This document shows, piece by piece, positions 1 to 7,736 of a DNA stretch of 8,276 nucleotides. Under the pieces are notes generated by a model that saw only the letters and a list, made by a program, of their open reading frames with translations, did not search any database and was not told where the DNA came from. How positions within the stretch are numbered: position 1 is the first letter of the stretch; each line of letters opens with the position of its first letter. The position numbers and the translations under genes were made by a program. Origin of the DNA: JAPLDB01 sp964356415 (GTDB taxonomy: Bacteria > Bacteroidota > Bacteroidia > AKYH767-A > 2013-40CM-41-45); contig CAYHHK010000157.1 in the NCBI GenBank assembly GCA_964356415.1, positions 1 to 8,276 of the forward strand, given 5' to 3'.

Positions 1-18
1 TAAAACTAGTTTTTTGTT

Positions 19-750
19 TTACATCCTCGCTGCAACTTCATCCCAGTTTACCACATTCCACCAGGCATTTAAATAGTCTGCCCGCTTATTCTGGTAATGC
101 AGGTAATAAGCATGTTCCCACACATCAATCCCCAATAGAGGAGTTCCTTTTGCTTCTGCAATATCCATCAACGGATTGTCCTGATTTGGTGTTGAACAAA
201 TAGCCAGCTTACCATCGGATGTTTTTATCAGCCATGCCCATCCACTGCCAAAACGTTTGAGTGCTGCCTCATTTAATAGTGACTGGAATTTTTGAAAACT
301 TTCAAACGAATTATTGATCGCTTCGGCAATTTTACCTGACGGACCACCGCCGCCATTGGGCTTCATCAGTTTCCAGAAAAATGAATGATTCCAGTGACCT
401 CCACCGTTGTTACGAACGACCATCGGATACTTCGAAACATTTTTTATCAGTTGATACAGATCAGCATCAATATTATTTTCCTTCATGGCTTTATTCAGAT
501 TCGTCACATAGGCCTGGTGATGACGACTATGATGGATCTGCATCGTCAGTGTATCAATATCTGGTTCCAGCGCTTCGTAGCCATATCCAAGCATAGGTAA
601 ACTGAAGAAATCATCTGTAAAACTTTCAGATAGGTTGTCTGTTTCATTTGCTGAAAAGGCCCTGGAAAGCGTCGGGAGAGCCATTCCGGCCAGTCCTGCA
701 ATCGTTAATTTCTTTAAAAACTGCCTGCGGTTATTTTCCGTATTTTCCAT
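19..750 (-). CDS. sodA: Tat-exported Fe/Mn superoxide dismutase
   Basis: Converts superoxide to oxygen and hydrogen peroxide. Using the ATG at 750 the protein has 243 residues. The N-terminus shows a twin-arginine motif (NRRQFLKK, arginines 8-9) and a hydrophobic stretch (LTIAGLAGMALP), then a likely cleavage near residues 31-34, so the enzyme should be exported folded to the periplasm or beyond. The catalytic domain (about 50-243) has all four metal ligands: His73 (IHHSRHH), His122 (HWNHSFFW), Asp209 and His213 (DVWEHAYY), plus the second-shell Tyr81 and His77. Gly118 with Gln190 (STPNQDNPL) is the arrangement known from Mn-type enzymes, so Mn or cambialistic use is more likely than strict Fe; this is inference. 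The frame also opens at a TTG at 768, but the ATG at 750 gives a normal Tat leader and is preferred. It is divergent from the large gene at 918. The family is certain; the metal is not. Confidence 0.96.
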   Translation of the reverse strand: MENTENNRRQFLKKLTIAGLAGMALPTLSRAFSANETDNLSESFTDDFFSLPMLGYGYEALEPDIDTLTMQIHHSRHHQAYVTNLNKAMKENNIDADLYQLIKNVSKYPMVVRNNGGGHWNHSFFWKLMKPNGGGGPSGKIAEAINNSFESFQKFQSLLNEAALKRFGSGWAWLIKTSDGKLAICSTPNQDNPLMDIAEAKGTPLLGIDVWEHAYYLHYQNKRADYLNAWWNVVNWDEVAARM

Positions 751-829
751 ATAAATTGATTTTTCCAAAGATCGGCATTAAGTTCTTTCAAAAAATGAAG
801 AGTTTGCGATAACTATTTAAATACTGCTT

Positions 830-860
830 TTTGACAAAAGTATCGGTTTTTGTAAGGTTA
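830..860 (+). promoter_or_regulatory. Weak candidate promoter for the large secreted protein gene
   Basis: TTTG at 830-833 is followed, after exactly 19 bases, by TAAGGTTA at 853-860, which matches TAnnTTTG at four of six defined positions. The implied leader is about 50 bases. The region overlaps the candidate -7 element of the divergent superoxide dismutase gene, so both promoters may compete or be co-regulated. The -7 match is poor and confidence is low. Confidence 0.22.
835..842 (-). promoter_or_regulatory. Candidate -7 element for the superoxide dismutase gene
   Basis: Read on the minus strand, 842 to 835 is TACTTTTG, an exact match to the Bacteroidota -7 consensus TAnnTTTG. A convincing TTTG at -33 is absent; about 19-23 bases upstream there is only TTATG. 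Transcription from here would leave an untranslated leader of roughly 75-80 bases before the ATG at 750. The match is direct; promoter function is inferred. Confidence 0.4.
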
Positions 861-917
861 CATAAGTTATCTTCACAACCCCAAACCCAACGATTCGTTT
901 TTATTTAACATATCAGC

Positions 918-3900
918 ATGAAATCAAATTTTTTTAAATTTTTATTTCCTTACTTTTTTCTTTTTTGCGCATCTCATTCAGATGCCCAAATTCTCCTTAA
1001 TGAAATTTGTTCTTCCAACAGTACCATAATTGCAAACGATAACGGTGATTTTGATGACTGGATTGAGATTTACAATGCAGGGGGGAGTTCAGTTAACCTT
1101 AATGGATTTGGATTAAGTGATGATCCGGCTAACCTGCAACAGTTCAGGTTTCCTGATTATTCGCTTGGCTCCAACAGCAGGGTCATCGTTTTCTGTTCTG
1201 ATAAGAACCAGACAGAAATTGTGGATCATTGGGAAACGCCTGTAGCAGCAACAACCTCATGGAAATATTTTGTTGGAACATCTAACCCTGACACCAATTG
1301 GAGAAATAATTCCTTCAATGATGCAACATGGCTTTCAGGTGTTGGAGGAATCGGATTTGGCGATGGCGATGATAATACAACCATAACAACCTGTAATTCC
1401 GTTATGGTAAGGAAACATTTTACCATCAGTGATACCTCAAATATTTTAAAAGCGATTTTTAATATTGATTATGATGATGCATTTGTGGCATACCTCAACG
1501 GTGTCGAGATTGCGCGTGCAAATGTTGGCATGACAGGTGATCGGCCGGCTTTTAATGTAGTTGCCAATAACTCGCATGAAGCGGTAATGTACCAGGGAAT
1601 GAACCCTGATGCCTTCATTATTGATCCTGCAATATTTAAAGGAATACTGAGGGTTGGCGATAATGTGCTTGCTGTGCAGGTGCACAATACCAGCCCTGCC
1701 AATCCTGATCTTTCTTGTATTCCTTTTCTTTCTTTTGGCATTCGAAACGGAGTACATACATGGCCCAATCCTCCATCCTGGTTTTCTTCGCAATCACCTG
1801 AACATTTTCAGGCACATTTTAAGCTGGCAAGAACAGGGGAAACGGTATATCTTTCAAATGAATTGTTTGTAATCATCGACCAGCACACCTTTGCGGGTAT
1901 AGAGCTGGATAACTCAAAAGGAAGAATTCCGGACGGGTCAGTAAACTGGTGCTATTTTAAATACCCCACGCCCGGTCTGACCAATAATTCTTCCAGCTGT
2001 TATACGGGCTATGCCACGATTCCACTGTTCTCTTTGCAAGCCGGATTTTATACAGGGCTTCAATGGCTCACACTAACGACCACCCAACCATCAGGTGTGA
2101 TCAGATATTCTCTTGACGGAAGCGATCCAAAAGATACCTCACCGGTTTATTCAGCTCCCATCCTTCTCAATTCAACAAAAATTATCAGGGCAAAAGTTTT
2201 TGCATCCGGTTATTTGCCCAGTCAAACAATTTCGAATTCCTATTTTGTAAATGAAAATATTCACCTGCCAGTTTTTACCATTAGTACGGATCCATATAAT
2301 CTTTACGATTCTCTTTATGGTATTTATGCACTGGGTCCGAATGCTGATACGGCCTTCCCGCACAGTGGAGCAAACTACTGGCAGGAATGGGAGCGGCCTG
2401 CGGCAATTGAGTTTTATGATAAATCGAAAAACCGGCTGTTTAAATTCACAGGAGACATTTCTATTGCAGGAAACTATTCACAGGCTTATGATCAGAAGAG
2501 TTTTGAAATAAAACTTGGAGATAAATATGGAACAGGATCAATTCAATATTCTTTTTTCCCGGATAAGTCATACATTAACAGTACTGATGATATCGTTCTC
2601 CGCAATGCAGGAACAGACAATTGTCAGATGCATTACCGTGATCACCTGATGGAAAAAATACTTAAAGGAACGCATGCTGATTTTATTGCACAGGACCCTG
2701 TTATATTATTTTTAAACGGAGAATTCTGGGGATTGTATCAGGTAGTAGAAAATGACAACAAGAATTTTGTTCAAACGAATTACGGCTATAAAAGCACTGA
2801 GATAGACTTCCTGAAGGAGACCTGGAACATTGAAACAACCTGCGGAAGTGATACCGGTTTTTTCAACATGTTGAACTATTCAAACACAGCCAATCAAACA
2901 ACGACAGCATTCTATAACGCAATGGATGGAATGTTCGACCTAGAAAACATGACGGATTATTTTGCAGCTGAAACATATTATTGCAATGAAGACTTCATCG
3001 GGCAATGGACCAACAACATTGTGTTGTGGCGGCCATCGAGTCCAATTGGAAAGTGGAAATACATTACAAAAGACCTGGATTTCGGGTTGGGGCTTTCAAG
3101 CCGCTACCAGGACAATATGCTGGATACCATATTACATCCGACTGCTGCATGCTACAATGCGCAGCTTTTATCAAACATGCTTTTGAACCCAACATTCCAA
3201 AGATATTTTATCAATCGGTATGCGGATTTGATCAATTCTACCTTTCTTCCTTCTAACATGCTCCCGGTACTGACTGCCATTCATGATTCAATGGCTTTTG
3301 ATATGCCTCAGCATTTTTCAAAATGGGGAATGACTCAATTAGTTTGGGACAGGGAAATAAATAAGGCGACGGATTTTATCAACCTTCGCCCTGCCTATGC
3401 CCGTGATTATATTCAGTCTGAGTTCTCATTGACATCACAGGTCACTCTAACTCTTAATGCTAGTCCGGCAGGAGCAGGGCGAATTCAGATTAGTACCATC
3501 ACTCCGACTACGTTACCATGGACTGGTATTTATTTCAATGGAAATCCGGTAACAATTACTGCCATTCCCAATCCAGGATACTCATTTGATCACTGGCTTT
3601 CAAACGTTGTGATTGGCACCAATGATTACAATCAATCGACAACTTATAATTTCACATCTACTGATCAAATCACAGCATACTTTACAGGATCGCCTGCAAC
3701 ACCGCTCATTACTTTCAGTGAAATTAATTACAACAGCGACAGCATCATCCATAGCGAAGACTGGATCGAACTTCATAACTACGGAGCAACATCTGTAGAT
3801 ATTTCAGGATGGAAGTTTATGGATGATCAGGACAATCATGTTTTTGAATTCCCGGTAAATACGGTCATTGCTGCCGGAGGATATCTGGTCGTTGCAGAAG

Positions 3901-5810
3901 ACATTGTAAAATTTTCTGCAGCTTATCCATCAGTCAGCACTGTGATTGGATCGACAGGTTTCAGCTTTGCCAACAATGAAGAACTATTGCGCCTCTACGA
4001 TTACAGGGATACCTTATACCGGTCTGTTTTTTATTCTGACCAGCTGCCATGGCCTGAAGCCGCTGATGGCAAAGGTTATACCTGTGAGCTCATTGATCCT
4101 ACAGGAGATTTGAATGACGGGAATAACTGGTTTGCAGGCTGCCTGCATGGTTCTCCGGGGAAGGCTTACTCATCTATTTCGGCAAATATTGGTAATTCAG
4201 GAAGCCTGTCTTTCTGTTCTCCCGGAAGTGTTTCTCTTTCATCAAATACCGGAACAGGATATTCTTACCAGTGGTTGTTGAACGGTTCTGAACTTGCCGG
4301 ACAAACGACTCCATTATATACAGCCATCTCTAGCGGGTGGTATTCAATTGTGCTGGATTCTTCCGGGTGCATGGCAACAGACTCGGTTTTGGTATCTGCA
4401 ATTTTAGTTTCAGATCCTGTAGTTACACCTGACTTTAATTGCGGCCCCGGGAATGTAACCATTTCTGCAACCGGCGGAGGAATTGTAAACTGGTATGATG
4501 TTCCAAACGGGAATCAGTTAGGGAGCGGAAGTAGTTTCACAACGCCTTTATTATCTGCATCAACTACTTATTATGCTGTGGCTGACAGCGGGGGGTGCCT
4601 GAGCAATTTTATTCCGGTAGTTGCCTCTATAGTAAACATAACCGCTACTCCTGTTACATCTGACGTTACAAGATGCGGACCGGGAACTGTTACATTGAAT
4701 GCAACCGATACAGCTGTCATTCACTGGTACGATGAAGCAACAGGTGGGATTCTTTTACAAACAGGGCCTGCTTACACGACACCTGTCTTGAATTTCACAA
4801 CCACTTATTACGTGGAAGCGGGAACAGTTTGTCCGAGCCCCCGTGTAGCTGTAAATGCAATTATCAATGCAGCCAATCCACCTGTAACTACTGATGGTAA
4901 TCGATGCGGACCGGGAACAGTTGGTCTTACGGCAAATGCAGCAGATCCTGTTTCCTGGTATGATCAAATATCAGGTGGAAATTTTCTGGGAACAACTTTC
5001 AACTTTACTACTCCTGTAATTTCAGCCACGACAACATTTTATGCAGAAGCCAACAATGGTTGTGCAAGTGTGCGTGTTCCTGCTATTGCAACAATTAATA
5101 CTGTCTCATTGCCTCCGCTGGTGGTGTCTTCATTCACTTGTGGAACGGGAGATGTAACACTAACTGCCACTGCTCCGGATCCGGTTTCATGGTATGATGC
5201 TCCTGTTGCAGGAAATCTTCTTGGTACAGGAAGTTCTTTAACCCTCAATGGCATAAGTATTACCACCATCGTTTACGCTCAAGCAGGAACATTGTGTCCG
5301 AGTATTCGCGTCCCGGATACCGCATTCGTTTTTACACAACCCTTCATAAATATGGGTGCTGATATAGTTATCTCTTCGCCCCAAACTGCAACACTTGATG
5401 CCGGTGCGGGTTTTGTGAGTTACCTGTGGTCAACGGGGGAGACTACACAAACCATTATCGTCAATTCAACAAATACCTATTCAGTAACGGCCATTGATGG
5501 AAACGGATGTTCTGCAACGGATGAAATCATGGTAACAGTGTATGTTGGACTATCATTCATTGAAACCAATGGAATAAATATCTATCCGAATCCTGTCCAT
5601 GATATTCTGACAATTCAGTTGCCAACATCCATGTCCGGAGAATCAAAATTGATGAAGATTTACGATGTTACAGGAAGGGTTGTTTTCTCAGAATCATTGG
5701 GAGGATCGGGCTTGCGTACAATCGATGTTTCTTCTTTATCGAAGGGAGTTTACATCTTAACTCTTGACAGTTTCAGCCAGAGAAGGGTTGTTCAGGTCAT
5801 TGTCAATTGA
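918..5810 (+). CDS. Secreted CotH-kinase/lamin-tail mosaic protein with T9SS sorting domain
   Basis: A 1630-residue modular surface or secreted protein. Residues 1-23 form a Sec signal peptide (Phe-rich core, cleavage likely SDA|Q). Lamin-tail domain 1 runs 25-98 and resumes at about 296-356 (HFKLARTGETVYL), with a jelly-roll-like insert between. A chitobiase/hexosaminidase C-terminal-like domain follows at 370-445 (IRYSLDGSDPKDTSPVYSAP). The CotH-type kinase domain spans about 450-835: LRNAGTD at 561-567 with Arg574-Asp575, GEFWGLYQ at 601-608 with Glu611, NN at 699-700, and the probable metal-binding DLD at 719-721 in DLDFGLG. Then come an InlB-type beta-repeat at 840-925 (GYSFDHW), lamin-tail domain 2 at 930-1085, Ig-like modules at 1090-1474, a PKD/Ig-like module at about 1475-1545, and a T9SS type A sorting domain at 1550-1630 (NIYPNPVHD, KIYDVTGRVV, SKGVYILTL). 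CotH family members phosphorylate proteins; the substrate here is unknown. The ATG at 918 lacks a Shine-Dalgarno sequence, as is usual in this phylum. It could act as a cell-surface adhesin-kinase. Confidence 0.93.
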   Translation: MKSNFFKFLFPYFFLFCASHSDAQILLNEICSSNSTIIANDNGDFDDWIEIYNAGGSSVNLNGFGLSDDPANLQQFRFPDYSLGSNSRVIVFCSDKNQTEIVDHWETPVAATTSWKYFVGTSNPDTNWRNNSFNDATWLSGVGGIGFGDGDDNTTITTCNSVMVRKHFTISDTSNILKAIFNIDYDDAFVAYLNGVEIARANVGMTGDRPAFNVVANNSHEAVMYQGMNPDAFIIDPAIFKGILRVGDNVLAVQVHNTSPANPDLSCIPFLSFGIRNGVHTWPNPPSWFSSQSPEHFQAHFKLARTGETVYLSNELFVIIDQHTFAGIELDNSKGRIPDGSVNWCYFKYPTPGLTNNSSSCYTGYATIPLFSLQAGFYTGLQWLTLTTTQPSGVIRYSLDGSDPKDTSPVYSAPILLNSTKIIRAKVFASGYLPSQTISNSYFVNENIHLPVFTISTDPYNLYDSLYGIYALGPNADTAFPHSGANYWQEWERPAAIEFYDKSKNRLFKFTGDISIAGNYSQAYDQKSFEIKLGDKYGTGSIQYSFFPDKSYINSTDDIVLRNAGTDNCQMHYRDHLMEKILKGTHADFIAQDPVILFLNGEFWGLYQVVENDNKNFVQTNYGYKSTEIDFLKETWNIETTCGSDTGFFNMLNYSNTANQTTTAFYNAMDGMFDLENMTDYFAAETYYCNEDFIGQWTNNIVLWRPSSPIGKWKYITKDLDFGLGLSSRYQDNMLDTILHPTAACYNAQLLSNMLLNPTFQRYFINRYADLINSTFLPSNMLPVLTAIHDSMAFDMPQHFSKWGMTQLVWDREINKATDFINLRPAYARDYIQSEFSLTSQVTLTLNASPAGAGRIQISTITPTTLPWTGIYFNGNPVTITAIPNPGYSFDHWLSNVVIGTNDYNQSTTYNFTSTDQITAYFTGSPATPLITFSEINYNSDSIIHSEDWIELHNYGATSVDISGWKFMDDQDNHVFEFPVNTVIAAGGYLVVAEDIVKFSAAYPSVSTVIGSTGFSFANNEELLRLYDYRDTLYRSVFYSDQLPWPEAADGKGYTCELIDPTGDLNDGNNWFAGCLHGSPGKAYSSISANIGNSGSLSFCSPGSVSLSSNTGTGYSYQWLLNGSELAGQTTPLYTAISSGWYSIVLDSSGCMATDSVLVSAILVSDPVVTPDFNCGPGNVTISATGGGIVNWYDVPNGNQLGSGSSFTTPLLSASTTYYAVADSGGCLSNFIPVVASIVNITATPVTSDVTRCGPGTVTLNATDTAVIHWYDEATGGILLQTGPAYTTPVLNFTTTYYVEAGTVCPSPRVAVNAIINAANPPVTTDGNRCGPGTVGLTANAADPVSWYDQISGGNFLGTTFNFTTPVISATTTFYAEANNGCASVRVPAIATINTVSLPPLVVSSFTCGTGDVTLTATAPDPVSWYDAPVAGNLLGTGSSLTLNGISITTIVYAQAGTLCPSIRVPDTAFVFTQPFINMGADIVISSPQTATLDAGAGFVSYLWSTGETTQTIIVNSTNTYSVTAIDGNGCSATDEIMVTVYVGLSFIETNGINIYPNPVHDILTIQLPTSMSGESKLMKIYDVTGRVVFSESLGGSGLRTIDVSSLSKGVYILTLDSFSQRRVVQVIVN
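4407..5339 (+). repeat. Four regular Ig-like repeats of 77-78 residues
   Basis: Within the large secreted protein, four tandem modules begin near residues 1164, 1242, 1319 and 1397. Each has CGPG or CGTG (Cys 1175, 1253, 1330, 1408), a WYD exactly 17 residues later (Trp 1192, 1270, 1347, 1425) and a second Cys exactly 52 residues after the first (1227, 1305, 1382, 1460), presumably a disulfide within each fold. A divergent fifth module precedes them (Cys1100, Trp1119, Cys1151). They resemble the Ig-like modules often found next to T9SS sorting domains (Ig_7/CHU_C-associated type). At DNA level, modules 2 and 3 share the 16-mer GATGCGGACCGGGAAC at 4672-4687 and 4903-4918; the rest has diverged. 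Confidence 0.88.
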
Positions 5811-5811
5811 A

Positions 5812-5841
5812 TTTGGTGACTTCATTTTAGAACAATATTTG
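5812..5841 (+). promoter_or_regulatory. Candidate Bacteroidota promoter for the secreted hydrolase
   Basis: TTTG at 5812-5815, 18 bases, then AATATTTG at 5834-5841, matching TAnnTTTG at five of six defined positions. It starts two bases after the stop codon of the large upstream gene and would give a leader of about 55 bases before the ATG at 5904. This suggests the hydrolase can be transcribed on its own. No hairpin terminator is visible between the two genes, so read-through is also possible. Confidence 0.45.
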
Positions 5842-5903
5842 CACAGTTCGATTTTTCTTCCTTTCTTTCATCGTTGAAAATAATTTCTAAATCAATTTCT
5901 TCG

Positions 5904-7157
5904 ATGAAAAAACTATACACACTTATCACATTAATTCTTGTCTCTAATTTATTGGCCGCCCAGGTTGTTATTGATTGTAACAGCACCCGCTATGATGAAG
6001 AAGTTTTCCCAAACATTATCACAACAAGTGATATCATTTTCGGTTCCAATAATGATTATCAGGGGACGAGCACAATTCTGAAACTAGATGTTTATGAACC
6101 CGATGGTGACACCGCTGCTTTCAGGCCACTTATTGTATGGGTTCATGGTGGAAGTTTTGTCGGTGGATCAAAGGTGGATAATGACGTTGTCGGATTGTGT
6201 CAGCGATTTGCAAAACGCGGATATGTTTGTGCATCCATCGAATACAGATTGGGCATTGCATTCCCTTACAACCAGTCCAGTGCTACCAATGCCGTTTACC
6301 GTGGTGTTCAGGATACTAAGGCAGCTGTGCGATTTTTTCGTCAGGATGCAGCTACAACAAATACCTACCGCATTGATCCGGATATGATTTTTGGCGGAGG
6401 AAGTTCTGCAGGCGCATTTTGTGCATTGCACCTTGCTTACCTTGACCAGACATCTGAATTGCCATCAACCATCGATACGGTTGCTTTGGGTGGAATGGAA
6501 GGAACCAGCGGGAATCCGGGATACCCTTCAACCATAAAGGCTGTGCTTAACCTCTGCGGAGCAATGGGTGATACTGCATGGATGGTTCCGGGAGATATAC
6601 CTGTTTGCAGCATGCATGGAACGGCTGATCAGGTGGTACCTTATGCCAGTGCAATGCTATACCTGTTAAATATATTTCCGATCATGGTTGTTGATGGAAG
6701 CTATTCTGTGAATGAACATGCTATGCTGACAGGAATTGACCAGACCATGTACACTTATTATGGAGCACCGCATGTCCCTTATGCGGGGGATGTAAACTAT
6801 ATGGATACCACTGTTCACTTCGTGAGTAATTTTTTATACCGATATCTTGGCTGTACGCCGCGTGACCCTAATCCGGTGGCTAATACATGGAACACTGTTT
6901 CAGTAAACGAACTTGCCGCTGATGTTTCTGCAATTGAAGTTTTTCCGAACCCTGCAACTACACAATTTACCGTGCGTATTCCGCAAAGCGCAACCGGAGG
7001 AATAATTAAAGTGTACGATTCAGTAGGCAGAGAGGTTTATTCTAATGTTATTACAACATCAACCCTCAAACTTCACACATTGAACCTCTCCGGAGTTTAT
7101 TTTCTGAAAGTTATTTCAGGGAAGGAAGTGATGACGAAGTTGGTGGTGGTGGAATGA
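5904..7157 (+). CDS. Secreted alpha/beta-hydrolase (esterase-like) with T9SS sorting domain
   Basis: A 417-residue protein with a Sec signal peptide (MKKLYTLITLILVSNLLAAQ, cleavage before or after the last Ala). The catalytic region, about 55-320, has the oxyanion-hole motif HGGSF (81-85), YRLG, and the nucleophile elbow GSSAG (166-170, Ser168). The probable acid is Asp243 in HGTADQVVPY and the probable base is His290 in GAPHVPY, giving a complete Ser-Asp-His triad as in the carboxylesterase/BD-FAE-like group of the fold. Residues about 343-417 are a T9SS type A sorting domain (VFPNPATTQFTV, KVYDSVGREV, LSGVYFLKV), so the enzyme should be exported and anchored or released at the cell surface. 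The frame opens at a TTG at 5874, but the ATG at 5904 gives a normal signal peptide and is chosen. The substrate is unknown: an ester, possibly acetylated or feruloylated polysaccharide or a lipid. It lies 93 bases downstream of the large secreted protein gene, in the same orientation. Confidence 0.92.
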   Translation: MKKLYTLITLILVSNLLAAQVVIDCNSTRYDEEVFPNIITTSDIIFGSNNDYQGTSTILKLDVYEPDGDTAAFRPLIVWVHGGSFVGGSKVDNDVVGLCQRFAKRGYVCASIEYRLGIAFPYNQSSATNAVYRGVQDTKAAVRFFRQDAATTNTYRIDPDMIFGGGSSAGAFCALHLAYLDQTSELPSTIDTVALGGMEGTSGNPGYPSTIKAVLNLCGAMGDTAWMVPGDIPVCSMHGTADQVVPYASAMLYLLNIFPIMVVDGSYSVNEHAMLTGIDQTMYTYYGAPHVPYAGDVNYMDTTVHFVSNFLYRYLGCTPRDPNPVANTWNTVSVNELAADVSAIEVFPNPATTQFTVRIPQSATGGIIKVYDSVGREVYSNVITTSTLKLHTLNLSGVYFLKVISGKEVMTKLVVVE

Positions 7158-7206
7158 AGGAAACCAATTCAGTAAACCTGAAAGCAATATTTTCTGATTG
7201 CAATAG

Positions 7207-7251
7207 ATGGAATCTGCGATGGAATTTGCTAAACAATATATTGCAGAATGA
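7207..7251 (+). other. Possible 14-codon leader ORF coupled to the nucleotidyltransferase gene
   Basis: ATG at 7207 opens a frame encoding MESAMEFAKQYIAE, preceded immediately by an in-frame TAG and ending with TGA at 7249-7251. Its stop overlaps the ATG at 7248 as ATGA, the classic arrangement for translational coupling. It could be a leader peptide, the remnant of a lost upstream gene, or chance. There is no ribosome-binding site to support it. Confidence 0.2.
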
Positions 7252-7736
7252 ATTTCGGATTACTTTTTGAAACACTAAATAAGTATGATGTAAGGTACGT
7301 TATATGTGGCGGACTGGCTGTTAATCTGTATGGTGTGCCGCGAATGACTGCAGACATTGACATCATTCTTGACATGAATCAGGAAAACCTTTTACGCTTT
7401 GAACAGTGCGTAGCATCGTTAAACTATCATGTGAGTGTGCCTGTGAAAATTTCTGATCTATCTGACGAGCTGACAAAGCAAAAGCTGATTGAATCAAAAC
7501 ACCTGATTGCGCTTTCGTATTTCAACTATGATAAAAACCTTCTTGCTCTTGATGTGGTTATTGATTTCCCGGTTCCTTTTGCTGAGCTTTGGAATAACAG
7601 GACCGTTAAGAAAGAAGGGGCTATTGAAGTGAATGTAGTTTCCATCGAACACCTGATTGCGCTAAAGGAATTCAGCAACCGGGCCCAGGATAAGCAGGAC
7701 ATCTATTACCTCTCGAAAATTAAAAATGGAAAGTAA
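7248..7736 (+). CDS. Nucleotidyltransferase of the AbiEii/MNT type
   Basis: A 162-residue cytoplasmic protein of the DNA polymerase beta-like nucleotidyltransferase superfamily. The N-terminal signature is GGLAVNLYG (21-29), then PRMTADIDI, with catalytic acids Asp36 and Asp38; a third acid is Asp102 or Asp106 in LDVVIDF. The C-terminal part carries Lys140, Arg145, Asp148 and Asp151 in ALKEFSNRAQDKQDI, a pattern found in AbiEii-like and related proteins. Known members transfer nucleotides to RNA or protein and often act as toxins, or as antitoxins in MNT-HEPN pairs; which applies here cannot be read from sequence. At 162 residues it is shorter than classical AbiEii toxins, nearer to the minimal-domain group. 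Its last 11 bases overlap the next gene, so the two are almost surely co-translated. It has no signal peptide and no link to the secreted proteins upstream. Confidence 0.88.
   Translation: MNFGLLFETLNKYDVRYVICGGLAVNLYGVPRMTADIDIILDMNQENLLRFEQCVASLNYHVSVPVKISDLSDELTKQKLIESKHLIALSYFNYDKNLLALDVVIDFPVPFAELWNNRTVKKEGAIEVNVVSIEHLIALKEFSNRAQDKQDIYYLSKIKNGK

Noticed and set aside
1..14. Perfect palindrome AAAACTAGTTTT at 2-13, just past the superoxide dismutase stop
   Set aside because: Only 12 bases, AT-rich, with no loop; too weak to call a terminator, and sequence beyond the window edge is missing.
381..600. Plus-strand open frames opposite the superoxide dismutase
   Set aside because: They lie wholly inside a confidently identified gene and their translations show no domain-like pattern.
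751..768. TTG start at 768 for the superoxide dismutase
   Set aside because: The ATG at 750 is a stronger codon and leaves the twin-arginine motif at the usual distance from the N-terminus.
918..986. Possible lipoprotein signal (Cys17 in FLFCAS) on the large protein
   Set aside because: The residue before the Cys is Phe rather than Gly, Ala or Ser, and a standard cleavage site SDA|Q follows; with a T9SS sorting domain a Sec signal peptide fits better.
1446..1793. Minus-strand open frames inside the large secreted protein gene
   Set aside because: Low-complexity, Arg/Ile-rich translations with no recognisable motifs; antisense shadows of the true frame.
5874..5903. TTG start at 5874 for the secreted hydrolase
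   Set aside because: It adds ten residues before a textbook MKK signal peptide; the ATG at 5904 is preferred.
7184..7201. GCAAT / ATTGC hairpin downstream of the hydrolase gene
   Set aside because: A five-base stem with an eight-base loop and no following T-tract; expected by chance.
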